NCBI GenBank assembly: GCA_045647525.1
Contig: JAZRMK010000040.1
Coordinates: 1 to 31,356 of the forward strand
Length of the DNA: 31,356 nt
DNA from: UMGS172 sp045647525
GTDB taxonomy: Bacteria; Bacillota; Clostridia; Oscillospirales; Acutalibacteraceae
Direction: 5' to 3'
Shown here: in pieces, positions 1 to 7,130 of the stretch
Position numbering within the stretch: the stretch's first letter is position 1
How the letters are laid out: every line of letters starts with the position of its first letter
Translations under genes and position numbers: made by a program
Notes under the pieces: model-generated
Database searches by the model: none
Seen by the model: only the letters and a program-made list of their open reading frames with translations
Told to the model about the DNA's origin: nothing

Positions 1-920
1 CCGACCTTTATCTCCTGACGAAGTGCCACCTGCATCAATTTGCCCTTAAACTCCGAATCGCAATCCGTTCCGTAAACACCGGTTATGTCGTTGCACTTTA
101 TTTTTGCAATCTCACCGCCCGAAAATATACCCTGCAACTCACCCGCATCATCTTTGGTTGATTTTTCTAAACCGACAATTTCCGCTTCAACGAACTCGCC
201 CGATTCAAGCGGCAACAACTTATCTGTATCGGGGTCGCATATTCCGTGACCTAAACCGGCTAAAACATCTGTCGAAGGGTTGTAAAATGTTAGTGTTCCG
301 ATACCCGCTGAACTATCGCGCACCCACATTCCTGCCTTCCATTTCCCGTCTGTCGACGACTGTGCAGGATTGACATTTACACTGAACACCTTACCGTTGC
401 GGTTGACCTTAACATTCAAAGGCTCACCGTCAGAAGACAAAACAGCAGCTTGAACATCGTTCTTTTCACGTATTTTCAAACCGTTGATTTCCAAAATCAT
501 ATCACCGATCATAAGTCCTGCATTGAGCGCAGGGTTAACATCGCCGTTGTGAGTGCAAACATCTATAAACCCTACAACCATAACCCCCTCAGTGTAAATT
601 TTTATACCAAAAGGGTTGCCCAAAACGACCACCTCGGTGTTTTGTGCTTCGGTAATATGCACAGTCTTCACAGGTATAATTCCAAACAGTGAAACGTTAA
701 GGTCGTAGGAATTAAGATTCGAACCATTTTTTGCAACTAATGCACTGTCTAATGATTTTACTTTGTATTCTATCACTTTTGAATCATAAATATCAGGCGT
801 TTCGCCTACTCTTACATAATAATTATCCCCCAACACAATCCCGTAATATGCAACTGCGCTGTGAGAAACCACTGAAAACACCAGTGCCACCAAAAAAAAC
901 ATTTTTATAATTCTTTTCAT
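1..920 (-). CDS. spoIVB: SpoIVB peptidase (S55 family), 3' end beyond window
   Basis: Forespore serine peptidase that in Bacillus signals across the intermembrane space to activate SpoIVFB and so pro-sigma-K. The frame is open without a break from an ATG at 920, preceded by an AAGGAG site, through 306 codons to the window edge. Seen in order: an N-terminal hydrophobic segment (residues about 4-24), a region matching the SpoIVB pre-PDZ core (LGNPFGIKI then GVMVVG), a PDZ-like segment (about 145-195), and the start of the S55 domain with the GLGHGICDPDT motif, whose His225 corresponds to the family's catalytic His. The catalytic Asp and Ser would lie past position 1, so activity cannot be judged here. 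The YlmC-like and sigG genes upstream on the same strand fit a sporulation neighbourhood; spo0A often follows spoIVB and may lie off the left edge (inference). Confidence 0.95.
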   Translation of the reverse strand, partial: MKRIIKMFFLVALVFSVVSHSAVAYYGIVLGDNYYVRVGETPDIYDSKVIEYKVKSLDSALVAKNGSNLNSYDLNVSLFGIIPVKTVHITEAQNTEVVVLGNPFGIKIYTEGVMVVGFIDVCTHNGDVNPALNAGLMIGDMILEINGLKIREKNDVQAAVLSSDGEPLNVKVNRNGKVFSVNVNPAQSSTDGKWKAGMWVRDSSAGIGTLTFYNPSTDVLAGLGHGICDPDTDKLLPLESGEFVEAEIVGLEKSTKDDAGELQGIFSGGEIAKIKCNDITGVYGTDCDSEFKGKLMQVALRQEIKV

Positions 921-950
921 TTTTTACTCCTTTATATAACTTCTTTTCTA

Positions 951-980
951 TTAACTTTCCACTTCAAAAGTTTAATATAA
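951..980 (-). promoter_or_regulatory. Candidate forespore (sigma-F/G type) promoter of spoIVB
   Basis: On the minus strand TTATA (976-980) is followed by 15 bases and then GGAAAGTTAA (951-960). This approximates the published SigF pattern GYATA-N15-GGHRAHNHTW (8 of 10 in the -10 region, 4 of 5 in the -35). It lies about 30 bases before the spoIVB start. Bacillus spoIVB is read by forespore sigma factors. The matches are imperfect and the region is AT-rich. Confidence 0.4.
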
Positions 981-1049
981 AGGTCAAAAATTGAATGCTT
1001 TTATAAAATTTGAGATTATGATTTCCAACCTGTTTAAACAATGCATCCT

Positions 1050-1346
1050 TTATTTAAATGTAAAAATTTCCGATAATAATCCGCCCCGACGCATTTGGCT
1101 TTGTGGATATCCGTCACAGTTGACCAATATCGAATCCTCGCCAATAACTTCAATACTTCCCCAAGGTATTTTACAGTCAATATCACGGCCGAAGATGCCG
1201 AAAAAACGCCTTCTTCCGTAAATTAAAATCGATTCCAGATGTCCCGTTTCAGTGTCAATTTCAAAATCGCTCACCAACCCCAAAATTGCACCGTCTTTAA
1301 TACAAACTACCTGCTTCTCTCTCATGTTAGTCAAACTTTGAAGCAT
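1050..1346 (-). CDS. YlmC/YmxH family sporulation protein (PRC-barrel)
   Basis: Small PRC-barrel protein of 98 residues. The sequence follows the YlmC/YmxH pattern: a strand with VVCIKDGAILGLVSDFEID, then ETGHLESILI, the turn FFGIFGRDIDCKIPW, and the final IEVIGEDSILVN. Members are about 80-95 residues and are common next to sigG or other sporulation genes in clostridia; their molecular role is not firmly known. The ATG at 1346 has a good GGGAAGGTGATG ribosome site just ahead. It lies 44 bases after sigG with no terminator between, so the two are probably cotranscribed. A later Met (residue 8) is an alternative start but has no comparable ribosome site. Confidence 0.85.
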   Translation of the reverse strand: MLQSLTNMREKQVVCIKDGAILGLVSDFEIDTETGHLESILIYGRRRFFGIFGRDIDCKIPWGSIEVIGEDSILVNCDGYPQSQMRRGGLLSEIFTFK

Positions 1347-1390
1347 AACATCACCTTCCCATTGAGATTATGCTTAAATTCGAAAAATAA

Positions 1391-2158
1391 TCATTCTTTT
1401 TTTATTTTTTCAAGCACGCCTTTTTCGATTCTCGACACCTGAGCCTGAGAAATGCCTATTTCCTTCGACACTTCCATTTGGGTTTTTCCCTTCATAAATC
1501 TAAGCATCAATATTCTCTTTTCGCGTTCATCGAGAGAACGTAACGTATCCCTGAAAGCTATTTCATCTGTCCAGTTTGAGTCGTCGTTGCTATCGCCTAA
1601 TTGGTCAAGCACATAAACATCATCACCGCCATCTGAATATACCGATTCAAACAATGACACCGGTTCAACAATACTTTCTAACGCAAGCACCACCTCACCC
1701 TTGCTCAAATCAAGTTCATTTGCTATTTCTTCTACTGTTGGTTCTCTTTGAAAATTCGCCATAAGCTTTTCTTTGACCTGCATTGCTCTGTACGCAGTGT
1801 CCTTTATTGAACGGCTGACACGAACCGAACTGTTATCCCTTAAATGCCTTCTTATTTCACCTATTATCATTGGAACGGCATAGGTTGAAAACCTTACATT
1901 TTGTGTTATATCGAAGTTATCTATTGCCTTCATAAGCCCTATACAACCAATTTGGAACAGGTCATCACTATTCTCACCTCGGTTGGAAAAACGTTGTATA
2001 ACACTCAAAACAAGCCTCAAATTGCCTTCTATCAAAGTGTCTCGCGCTAATGTGTCCCCTTGCTTTACCAATTTTAATAATCTTTCTTTTTCCGCCTCTT
2101 TAAGTAACGGCAGTTTGCTCGTATTGACCCCGCAGATTTCGACCTTATTATAGTGCAA
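1391..2158 (-). CDS. sigG: RNA polymerase forespore sigma factor SigG
   Basis: Late forespore sigma factor (SpoIIIG) of 255 residues, about the normal length. The N-terminus reads NKVEICGVNTSKLP, nearly the Bacillus SigG signature, followed by region 2 (NLRLVLSVIQRF, DLFQIGCIGLMKAIDNFD, FSTYAVPMIIGEIRR), region 3 (RVSRSIKDTAYRA) and region 4 with the helix-turn-helix KTQMEVSKEIGISQAQVSR. The start is a TTG at 2158, fixed by GGAGGG six bases upstream and by alignment to the Bacillus start (Met-x-x-Asn-Lys-Val-Glu). Unlike Bacillus there is no spoIIGA-sigE directly upstream; an HtrA protease operon and its terminator come first. Downstream is the YlmC-like gene. Confidence 0.97.
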   Translation of the reverse strand: MHYNKVEICGVNTSKLPLLKEAEKERLLKLVKQGDTLARDTLIEGNLRLVLSVIQRFSNRGENSDDLFQIGCIGLMKAIDNFDITQNVRFSTYAVPMIIGEIRRHLRDNSSVRVSRSIKDTAYRAMQVKEKLMANFQREPTVEEIANELDLSKGEVVLALESIVEPVSLFESVYSDGGDDVYVLDQLGDSNDDSNWTDEIAFRDTLRSLDEREKRILMLRFMKGKTQMEVSKEIGISQAQVSRIEKGVLEKIKKE

Positions 2159-2191
2159 ATATAACCCTCCGAAATTTTAAAATCTCAAAAT

Positions 2192-2221
2192 GATTATTCC
2201 CTTAAAAAGCCGTAATGATAC
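2192..2221 (-). promoter_or_regulatory. Candidate sigma-F/G promoter of sigG
   Basis: GTATC (2217-2221), 15 bases, then GGGAATAATC (2192-2201) on the minus strand. This matches GYATA-N15-GGHRAHNHTW at 4 of 5 and 8 of 10 positions and would start RNA about 25-30 bases before the TTG codon. sigG in Bacillus is read by SigF and then by itself. Spacing and distance equal those of the candidate ahead of spoIVB, which raises the odds that both are real. Confidence 0.45.
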
Positions 2222-2232
2222 TATGAAGCAAT

Positions 2233-2270
2233 AAAAAACCGTCAGTTCATAAATGAACTGACGGTTTTTT
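2233..2270 (-). terminator. Rho-independent terminator after the HtrA gene
   Basis: Perfect inverted repeat with arms CCGTCAGTTCAT and ATGAACTGACGG, flanked by A6 and T6, so the stem extends to 18 pairs with a two-base centre. It starts at the HtrA stop codon. It separates the two-component/HtrA operon from sigG. The T-run on each strand would allow action in both directions. Confidence 0.9.
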
Positions 2271-3601
2271 TAATGGTCTGAATATGAATCCGCGTCTTCG
2301 TCGTATATATTGTTGTTTTGTGAGCCGTTTGAATCTAAAACACTTTCGGAGTAGCTCGAACTTCCCTTATCACTTAAAAGCGAGGCATAAACCGTTTCGG
2401 TTTCACCTGATTTTGCGTGATAAACGGTAAATGACAACGAATCACCGGGAACCGCTGCTTCGATTATATCAAGCGCTATATCTCTTGAAGTGATTTCGAT
2501 ATCATTTATATGGGTTATAATATCGCCAACCTGCAACGATGTTTTGCTCAAATCACTTTCTTGTGAAATTTCGGCAATATAAAGTCCTCTCTTCAATCCG
2601 TCGTTGAGATTGCTCATAACAGTATCAATAAATGTATATGAGATTCCAAGCTTACCTCTTCCCTCAACATATCCGTTCTTTATAAGCGAATCAACGACAC
2701 TTACAACCGTATTTGAAGGAATAGCGTATCCCATATTTTCATAAACGACAATATCGCTATATGAAATACTTGCTGAAAGTTTAGCCGAAGTCACACCTAT
2801 AACATACGATGACATATCAACCAATGCTCCACCTGAATTACCCGGATTTATGGGGGCACTGGTCTGTATGGTCTTCATTGTATACGACGAATTTTCTGTG
2901 CTGATTCGAGTTGCTTCCAGAGAAATTATGCCGTCGGTTGCGGTTGCTTTAAGCATACCCGACGGGCAGCCGATAGCCGCAACCTTTTCACCAACGATTA
3001 TATTATCCGAGTTTCTGAATGTTACGGGTTTTAAATCATCAGCCTCTACCTTTAAGACTGCAAGGTCACTTCTTGTATCTCCTGCAACAAATTTTGCAGA
3101 ATATTCAGTGCCGTCATACATTGTCACCAAAAAATTGGGTGCTACAACATCTGCATAAATGTGGTCGTTAGTAACAATATATCCATTCGAGCTATATACA
3201 AGACCTGTTGCATTTGAGCCGTCGCCCTTATCGTTATAAACCGTAATGCTGACGACCGATTCTACAACATTTTTATATACAGTAGCAGTGTCAGTCAATT
3301 CGCTCGGTGCTGCATCGACAAGATTGGAGTACTGCGGTTTTGAATTGATCGCACTTCTGCCTAAAACGAAGCCCGAAACCAACGCAATTACCAGTGCAAC
3401 CGTGACCGCTATCATCGAGAAAAACACCTTTAAACCTGTGTTCTTATGCTTCTTGTGCGGTTCGGGTGAATCAAACGTAACCGTTGGTTCACTCGTCACT
3501 ACTTTGTCGGCATCATTTTCATCAATAGGCCGCTCGAAATTTGGGGTGTTGTTCTCAGCACCCTCATTAACATTGTTATTGAAAATGTTATCATCTGACA
3601 T
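2270..3601 (-). CDS. HtrA/DegP-like membrane-anchored serine protease
   Basis: Trypsin-like (S1C) quality-control protease of 443 residues. Seen: an acidic, Asn-rich cytoplasmic N-terminus (1-56), one membrane helix (about 57-81), then the protease domain with His147 (TNDHI), Asp179 (RSDLAVLK) and Ser256 (GNSGG), a PDZ domain (about 315-410), and a Ser/Asn/Asp-rich tail. The domain should face outside. It is the third gene of an operon after a response regulator and histidine kinase: its ATG lies three bases past the kinase stop, with its AAAGGAAC ribosome site inside the kinase's last codons. This resembles the htrA gene linked to walRK (yycFG) in Bacillales, suggesting a cell-envelope stress role (inference). 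Confidence 0.93.
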   Translation of the reverse strand: MSDDNIFNNNVNEGAENNTPNFERPIDENDADKVVTSEPTVTFDSPEPHKKHKNTGLKVFFSMIAVTVALVIALVSGFVLGRSAINSKPQYSNLVDAAPSELTDTATVYKNVVESVVSITVYNDKGDGSNATGLVYSSNGYIVTNDHIYADVVAPNFLVTMYDGTEYSAKFVAGDTRSDLAVLKVEADDLKPVTFRNSDNIIVGEKVAAIGCPSGMLKATATDGIISLEATRISTENSSYTMKTIQTSAPINPGNSGGALVDMSSYVIGVTSAKLSASISYSDIVVYENMGYAIPSNTVVSVVDSLIKNGYVEGRGKLGISYTFIDTVMSNLNDGLKRGLYIAEISQESDLSKTSLQVGDIITHINDIEITSRDIALDIIEAAVPGDSLSFTVYHAKSGETETVYASLLSDKGSSSYSESVLDSNGSQNNNIYDEDADSYSDH

Positions 3602-3604
3602 AAA

Positions 3605-5062
3605 TTAGTTCCTTTCGGTCAATGCAACCTCAGTTGCATCGGGAAAAACAATCTGAAATTCTGTAAATTCATTCGGAATACTGCTCACCTTTATTTTTGC
3701 ATTATGAATATCCACTATTGTTTTTACAATGTAAAGACCTAAGCCCGTTCCTTCCTTATTCTGCGACCTCGAGCGGTCGGCTTTGTAAAATCTATCAAAA
3801 ACAAACTGTAATTCCTTGGGGTCTATACCTTTTCCTGCGTTTTTAACTGCAAATCCAACCTTATTTCCATCCATTTTTTCGATTTTAAAACTAAGGCAAT
3901 TCTTTTCGGGAGAAAATTTGATTGCATTATCGACAAGATTATATATTGCTTGATATATTAAATCGCGATCAGCTAAAATATTTATCGCAGACCCCGATTC
4001 AAGTCCCTTTATATCCAGTTGTTTTTCTTCAATTCTCTGCTCCTGGGAGAATAGTACATCAAGTGTTAGTTCGTGAAGAGAAAACTCGCTGTAATTGACC
4101 TTTTGCTCACCTGATTCAAGCCTTGCAAGGCTCAACATCGACTGAACAAGACGCGAAAGTCGCTTGACTTCACCCGACACGAGCGACAGATAGTATTTCT
4201 GTTTTTCGTGAGGAATCGTACCGTCTAAAATACCGTCAATAAATCCGCTTATAGTTGTCATGGGAGTTCTTAATTCGTGAGAAATATTGGCAATAAAACT
4301 TCTTCTCATTCCTTCAAGTTGATTTAAAGAATCCGACATTTTATTAAACGCTTCGGCCAAATCCGATATTTCGTCCTCTCCCGATATGGGTATCCTGTTG
4401 GAAAAGTCGCCTTCCGACATCTTGACAGCTGCCTGCGACATCAGTTTAAGAGGCTTTGTCATCTTTTTGGTCGATATATAAAGAAACACAAACATAAGTA
4501 CCAACGGTAATATTGCACAGAACACAAACAGTTTTGAGAGCTTTTCCCAAACGACCTGCAACTGCGAAGCAGGTTGTGAAATAAACACATATCCCACATT
4601 TTCACCCGTGCTGCTTGTGATGGGCATTCCTACGGTATAGTATATGTTCTCAAATCGGTTGGAAAAATCTCCAAATTCGAAAAACGAACCTCTGTCAACC
4701 TCTTTCAAAACATCCTTATCAATGACCGTTACCGAATGAACACAGGTTCTTTCCCGTTTCCATTCATCACAACTGCAATGAAAAATATGCCCCGTATTAT
4801 CGCACACATAGGTTTCACCCGAAACAGCGTTTGACAAAACCTCAATCATTCCGACAAGGTTTATGTGAAACCCCAACGAATTGTTAGTTTCTGCTGACAA
4901 AACAGCGGCAATCGTCTTACAGTTTTCGGTCAACTGTGCCTGCTTTTCTTTTACAAAATAATTATTAACCGCAACGCTCAACAATATCATCATAATTAGA
5001 AAACTTGTTACGATTGCGGCAGTAGTTGTCAAAAAAAGTTTGCCGAAAAGTTTGTTTTTCAT
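3605..5062 (-). CDS. Sensor histidine kinase with HAMP and cysteine-rich sensor
   Basis: Membrane histidine kinase of 485 residues. Seen: helix one (about 9-31), an extracytoplasmic sensor (about 32-173), helix two (about 176-197), HAMP (about 198-250), HisKA with phospho-acceptor His262 in IANISHELRTPM, and HATPase with the N box YNLVDNAIKFS (about 374-384), GKGIDP and GTGLGLYIV. There is no PAS domain, unlike typical WalK. The sensor holds four cysteines, Cys87, 96, 98 and 107, with His93, His95 and His109 nearby, which could bind a metal or form disulfides; this is inference. The start lies one base after the regulator's stop, so the pair is surely cotranscribed. Signal unknown. Confidence 0.93.
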   Translation of the reverse strand: MKNKLFGKLFLTTTAAIVTSFLIMMILLSVAVNNYFVKEKQAQLTENCKTIAAVLSAETNNSLGFHINLVGMIEVLSNAVSGETYVCDNTGHIFHCSCDEWKRERTCVHSVTVIDKDVLKEVDRGSFFEFGDFSNRFENIYYTVGMPITSSTGENVGYVFISQPASQLQVVWEKLSKLFVFCAILPLVLMFVFLYISTKKMTKPLKLMSQAAVKMSEGDFSNRIPISGEDEISDLAEAFNKMSDSLNQLEGMRRSFIANISHELRTPMTTISGFIDGILDGTIPHEKQKYYLSLVSGEVKRLSRLVQSMLSLARLESGEQKVNYSEFSLHELTLDVLFSQEQRIEEKQLDIKGLESGSAINILADRDLIYQAIYNLVDNAIKFSPEKNCLSFKIEKMDGNKVGFAVKNAGKGIDPKELQFVFDRFYKADRSRSQNKEGTGLGLYIVKTIVDIHNAKIKVSSIPNEFTEFQIVFPDATEVALTERN

Positions 5063-5063
5063 A

Positions 5064-5756
5064 TCAATCCTGTTTCAGTTCAAACTTATAACCAACACTC
5101 CACACGGTTTTTATGGACCATTGGTCTGACACACCCTCTAATTTTTCGCGGAGCCTCTTAATATGAACGTCCACCGTACGAGAATCACCATAGTATTCGA
5201 ATCCCCAAACCTCATCAAGCAGTTGGTCACGCGAATAAACACGGTTGGGATTGCTTGCAAGATGGAAAATAAGCTCCATCTCTTTTGGAGGTGCATCAAC
5301 CTTTTTCCCATCAACAACAAGCTCATAATTTGTAAGATTGATCGTCAACTTATCGAATTTGACGATTCTTTCCTCATTTGCTTCTTCATCGTCAGATCTT
5401 CTTAAAACCGCACGTACTCGCGCTAATACTTCCTTTGAATCGAAAGGCTTGGTCACATAATCATCTGCGCCAAGATCAAGTCCTAAAATTTTATCAAAGG
5501 TTTCGCCCTTGGCAGAAAGCATAATTATCGGCACCTGTGAAGTTTTTCTGATAGTTCTGCAAACCTGCCAACCATCTAATTTTGGCATCATTATATCCAG
5601 TAAAATGAGATCGGGTTCTTCTACACTGAATTTTGCAAGAGCAGCTTCACCGTCGTTAGCAATCACGGTTTTGAATCCATCCTTTTCAAGATAAAGTCGC
5701 AACAGTTCGCATATATTGTTATCATCATCAACAATCAGCACTTTTTTATCAGACAT
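5064..5756 (-). CDS. OmpR/PhoB-family response regulator
   Basis: DNA-binding response regulator of 230 residues. The receiver domain has acidic DDD at 10-12, phospho-acceptor Asp54 in LILLDIMMP, Ser82 in the MLSAK switch and Lys104 in the VTKPF loop. The winged-helix domain (about 130-228) ends with RTVDVHIKRLREKL and TVWSVGYKF, as in PhoP/WalR. The ATG is preceded by a strong AAGGAGG. It leads the operon with the kinase and HtrA. Sequence alone cannot say whether it is orthologous to WalR or PhoP, but WalR-type direct repeats elsewhere in the window make it a plausible owner of those sites (inference). Confidence 0.95.
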   Translation of the reverse strand: MSDKKVLIVDDDNNICELLRLYLEKDGFKTVIANDGEAALAKFSVEEPDLILLDIMMPKLDGWQVCRTIRKTSQVPIIMLSAKGETFDKILGLDLGADDYVTKPFDSKEVLARVRAVLRRSDDEEANEERIVKFDKLTINLTNYELVVDGKKVDAPPKEMELIFHLASNPNRVYSRDQLLDEVWGFEYYGDSRTVDVHIKRLREKLEGVSDQWSIKTVWSVGYKFELKQD

Positions 5757-5872
5757 AAGAAAACCTCCTTCTCCCTTTACTTTCTATTTTAAACCATACG
5801 AAACTTAATTATATGAATAAAATATTAAAAAAATATTATAATGTTAAAAAATTTGTAGAATTTTAAAGGAAA

Positions 5873-5900
5873 AGCCGTTTCAGGAATTCCTGAAACGGCT
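5873..5900 (-). terminator. Terminator after the zinc-ribbon gene
   Basis: Perfect palindrome with arms AGCCGTTTCAGG and CCTGAAACGGCT around AATT. On the minus strand it follows the zinc-ribbon stop by about 14 bases and leads into TTTTCCTTT, a modest T-run. It ends the sigma factor/tRNA-like/zinc-ribbon unit and isolates the two-component operon downstream. Confidence 0.82.
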
Positions 5901-5914
5901 CATAAAGCTTTTAA

Positions 5915-6193
5915 TTAGCCTTCTTCCTTCATCTTTGCAAAGCACTCGCTGCAATATACAGGACGATCATCGCGGGGGATGAAAGGAACGATTGCAGTGC
6001 CACCGCAGGTTGCACAAACAGCTTCGTGCATCTCTCTGGGAGCCTTGCCTGCGTTCTTACGAGCATCGCGGCACTTCTTGCAACGCTGGGGCTCATTAAC
6101 GAATCCTTTTGACTCGTAGAACTCCTGCTCACCTGCAGTGAAAACGAAATCTTCGCCGCAGTCTTTGCATTTAAGGGTCTTGTCTTCGAACAT
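5915..6193 (-). CDS. Small double zinc-ribbon protein
   Basis: Protein of 92 residues with two four-cysteine sites. The first is Cys9-x2-Cys12 with Cys38-x2-Cys41 (zf-trcl type: LKCKDCG, then RCKKCR). The second is Cys60-x2-Cys63 with Cys81-x2-Cys84 (VCATCGG, then YCSECF). Such proteins are common in clostridia and are annotated only as zinc-ribbon proteins; the function is not known, though nucleic-acid binding or zinc handling would fit. The ATG has an AGAGAGG site. Its leader, directly after a sigma factor gene, carries a tRNA-like element (6231-6297). The position after a SigH-like gene recalls the sigH-rpmG order of other clostridia, but this is not ribosomal L33. Confidence 0.88.
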   Translation of the reverse strand: MFEDKTLKCKDCGEDFVFTAGEQEFYESKGFVNEPQRCKKCRDARKNAGKAPREMHEAVCATCGGTAIVPFIPRDDRPVYCSECFAKMKEEG

Positions 6194-6230
6194 AATTTTA
6201 CCTCTCTCAATCTTTCTTTTTGAGTATTTT

Positions 6231-6297
6231 TGGCCCTGGACGGAATCGCACCGTCACCTTTGTAAACAACGCTCTTTCTGTTTAAGCTACTTAGGGC
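6231..6297 (-). ncRNA. Shortened tRNA-like element (possible tRNA remnant)
   Basis: A 67-base stretch between the sigma factor and zinc-ribbon genes, read on the minus strand. It starts GCCCT, which pairs with AGGGC near its end, and finishes with CA. A D-arm-like part has TAGCTT then GAGC. A strong T-arm follows, stem GACGG/CCGTC with loop TGCGATT, one base from the usual TTCGATT. Between them lies TTTACAA, which would be an anticodon loop with UAC (Val), but this section is about eight bases shorter than in a real tRNA, the anticodon stem is poor and the acceptor has only five pairs. It is either a degraded tRNA or a tRNA-shaped leader structure. A functional tRNA is unlikely. Confidence 0.5.
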
Positions 6298-6303
6298 ATA
6301 TTA

Positions 6304-6846
6304 TCACTTTAATTTTGCACGGATTCGTTGAACCGCATTTCTTGCTGATTTTATATCCACACCCTTCACTTCTGCAATTTCAGAAGTGTTAAAGCCACGG
6401 AGCATAAGGAGAAAAACAGAGTGCTCTAAATGGGACAAAGTTTTTTCGGCTTTAACAAGGAGTTGCTGATATTCGTCCTTAGATGAGACTGAATGTTCAA
6501 GGTTGGACTTCAAATCCTCAACCTCAATACCGTCAATATCAACAATCAATTCTCCCGGAATAGTGGAAACCTTTCGCTGTCTGCGAAGGTAATCTATAAT
6601 AGCGGAATCAATACATTTCCTGGCAAAAGTAGCAAAAACAGATGTGCGACCGTCATACGATTGGGTCGCGGAAAGCAAACCTATATTTCCTTCTTGAATT
6701 AAATCATCAAGTTCCAAACCCGGAACACAAAAACTAATTGCACGAGATTTGACAAGGGGTGCGTATTTTGTTAAAACAGCAACGGTGGAAAGGCCTTTAA
6801 TCTCATTACGAGAAGCATTTTTACTTGTGTTTTTTGAATGCTCCAA
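6304..6846 (-). CDS. SigH-like sigma-70 family factor
   Basis: Sigma factor of about 180 residues with region 2 (KYAPLVKSRAISF, DDLIQEGNIGLLSA, SVFATFARKCIDSAIIDYLR) and a region 4 helix-turn-helix (LMLRGFNTSEIAEVKGVD then SARNAVQRIRAKL). Region 3 is short or absent, as in SigH and related alternative factors. I chose a TTG start at 6846 because AAGGGGA lies six bases ahead. An ATG at 6867 and a TTG at 6888 are in frame but have no ribosome site, and 6888 would be almost leaderless from the predicted promoter. It is followed without a terminator by the tRNA-like element and zinc-ribbon gene. Its regulon is unknown; orthology to Spo0H is possible but unproven. Confidence 0.88.
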   Translation of the reverse strand: MEHSKNTSKNASRNEIKGLSTVAVLTKYAPLVKSRAISFCVPGLELDDLIQEGNIGLLSATQSYDGRTSVFATFARKCIDSAIIDYLRRQRKVSTIPGELIVDIDGIEVEDLKSNLEHSVSSKDEYQQLLVKAEKTLSHLEHSVFLLMLRGFNTSEIAEVKGVDIKSARNAVQRIRAKLK

Positions 6847-6902
6847 AGCCGTTCCCCTTAAATCCATTTTATCAAAAACCCATATCAACCGATTATAAAT
6901 AA

Positions 6903-6931
6903 ATTTTACTATTTATATCGCTTTTTGTCAA
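6903..6931 (-). promoter_or_regulatory. Sigma-A-type promoter of the sigma factor gene
   Basis: TTGACA (6926-6931), 17 bases, TAAAAT (6903-6908) on the minus strand. RNA would begin near 6896, giving a leader of about 50 bases before the TTG start at 6846. It faces away from the pgm promoter across about 120 bases. Confidence 0.72.
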
Positions 6932-7057
6932 GAATCTTTTTCACATTTTTAAAATTTTATGCATATTGCACATACATCTATGTCATTCGTGAGTAAATAC
7001 AATCAACATATTGTTAATTTTGTATCAATCCATTCTTAATATTCTGTCAAAAATGCA

Positions 7058-7086
7058 TTGACATCATATTACATTTATAATAAAAT
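7058..7086 (+). promoter_or_regulatory. Sigma-A-type promoter of the phosphohexomutase gene
   Basis: TTGACA (7058-7063), 17 bases, TAAAAT (7081-7086). RNA would start near 7093 and the ATG is at 7131. The hexamers and spacing are identical to those of the divergent sigma factor promoter. Confidence 0.75.
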
Positions 7087-7130
7087 TATAGTAATAGGAA
7101 TATACTTTTCTATTGAAAGGATGTTTTTTT

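Noticed and set aside
921..1049. A gene or terminator between the YlmC-like gene and spoIVB
   Set aside because: No credible frame or stable hairpin with a T-run is visible; only the candidate forespore promoter can be supported.
5929..6210. 93-codon frame overlapping the zinc-ribbon gene
   Set aside because: A shifted frame of the same strand; the in-frame gene has eight correctly spaced cysteines, while this one has none of that pattern.
6231..6297. A functional tRNA-Val (UAC)
   Set aside because: The anticodon arm region is about eight bases too short, the acceptor has only five pairs and the T-loop lacks the normal TTC, so I describe it only as tRNA-like.
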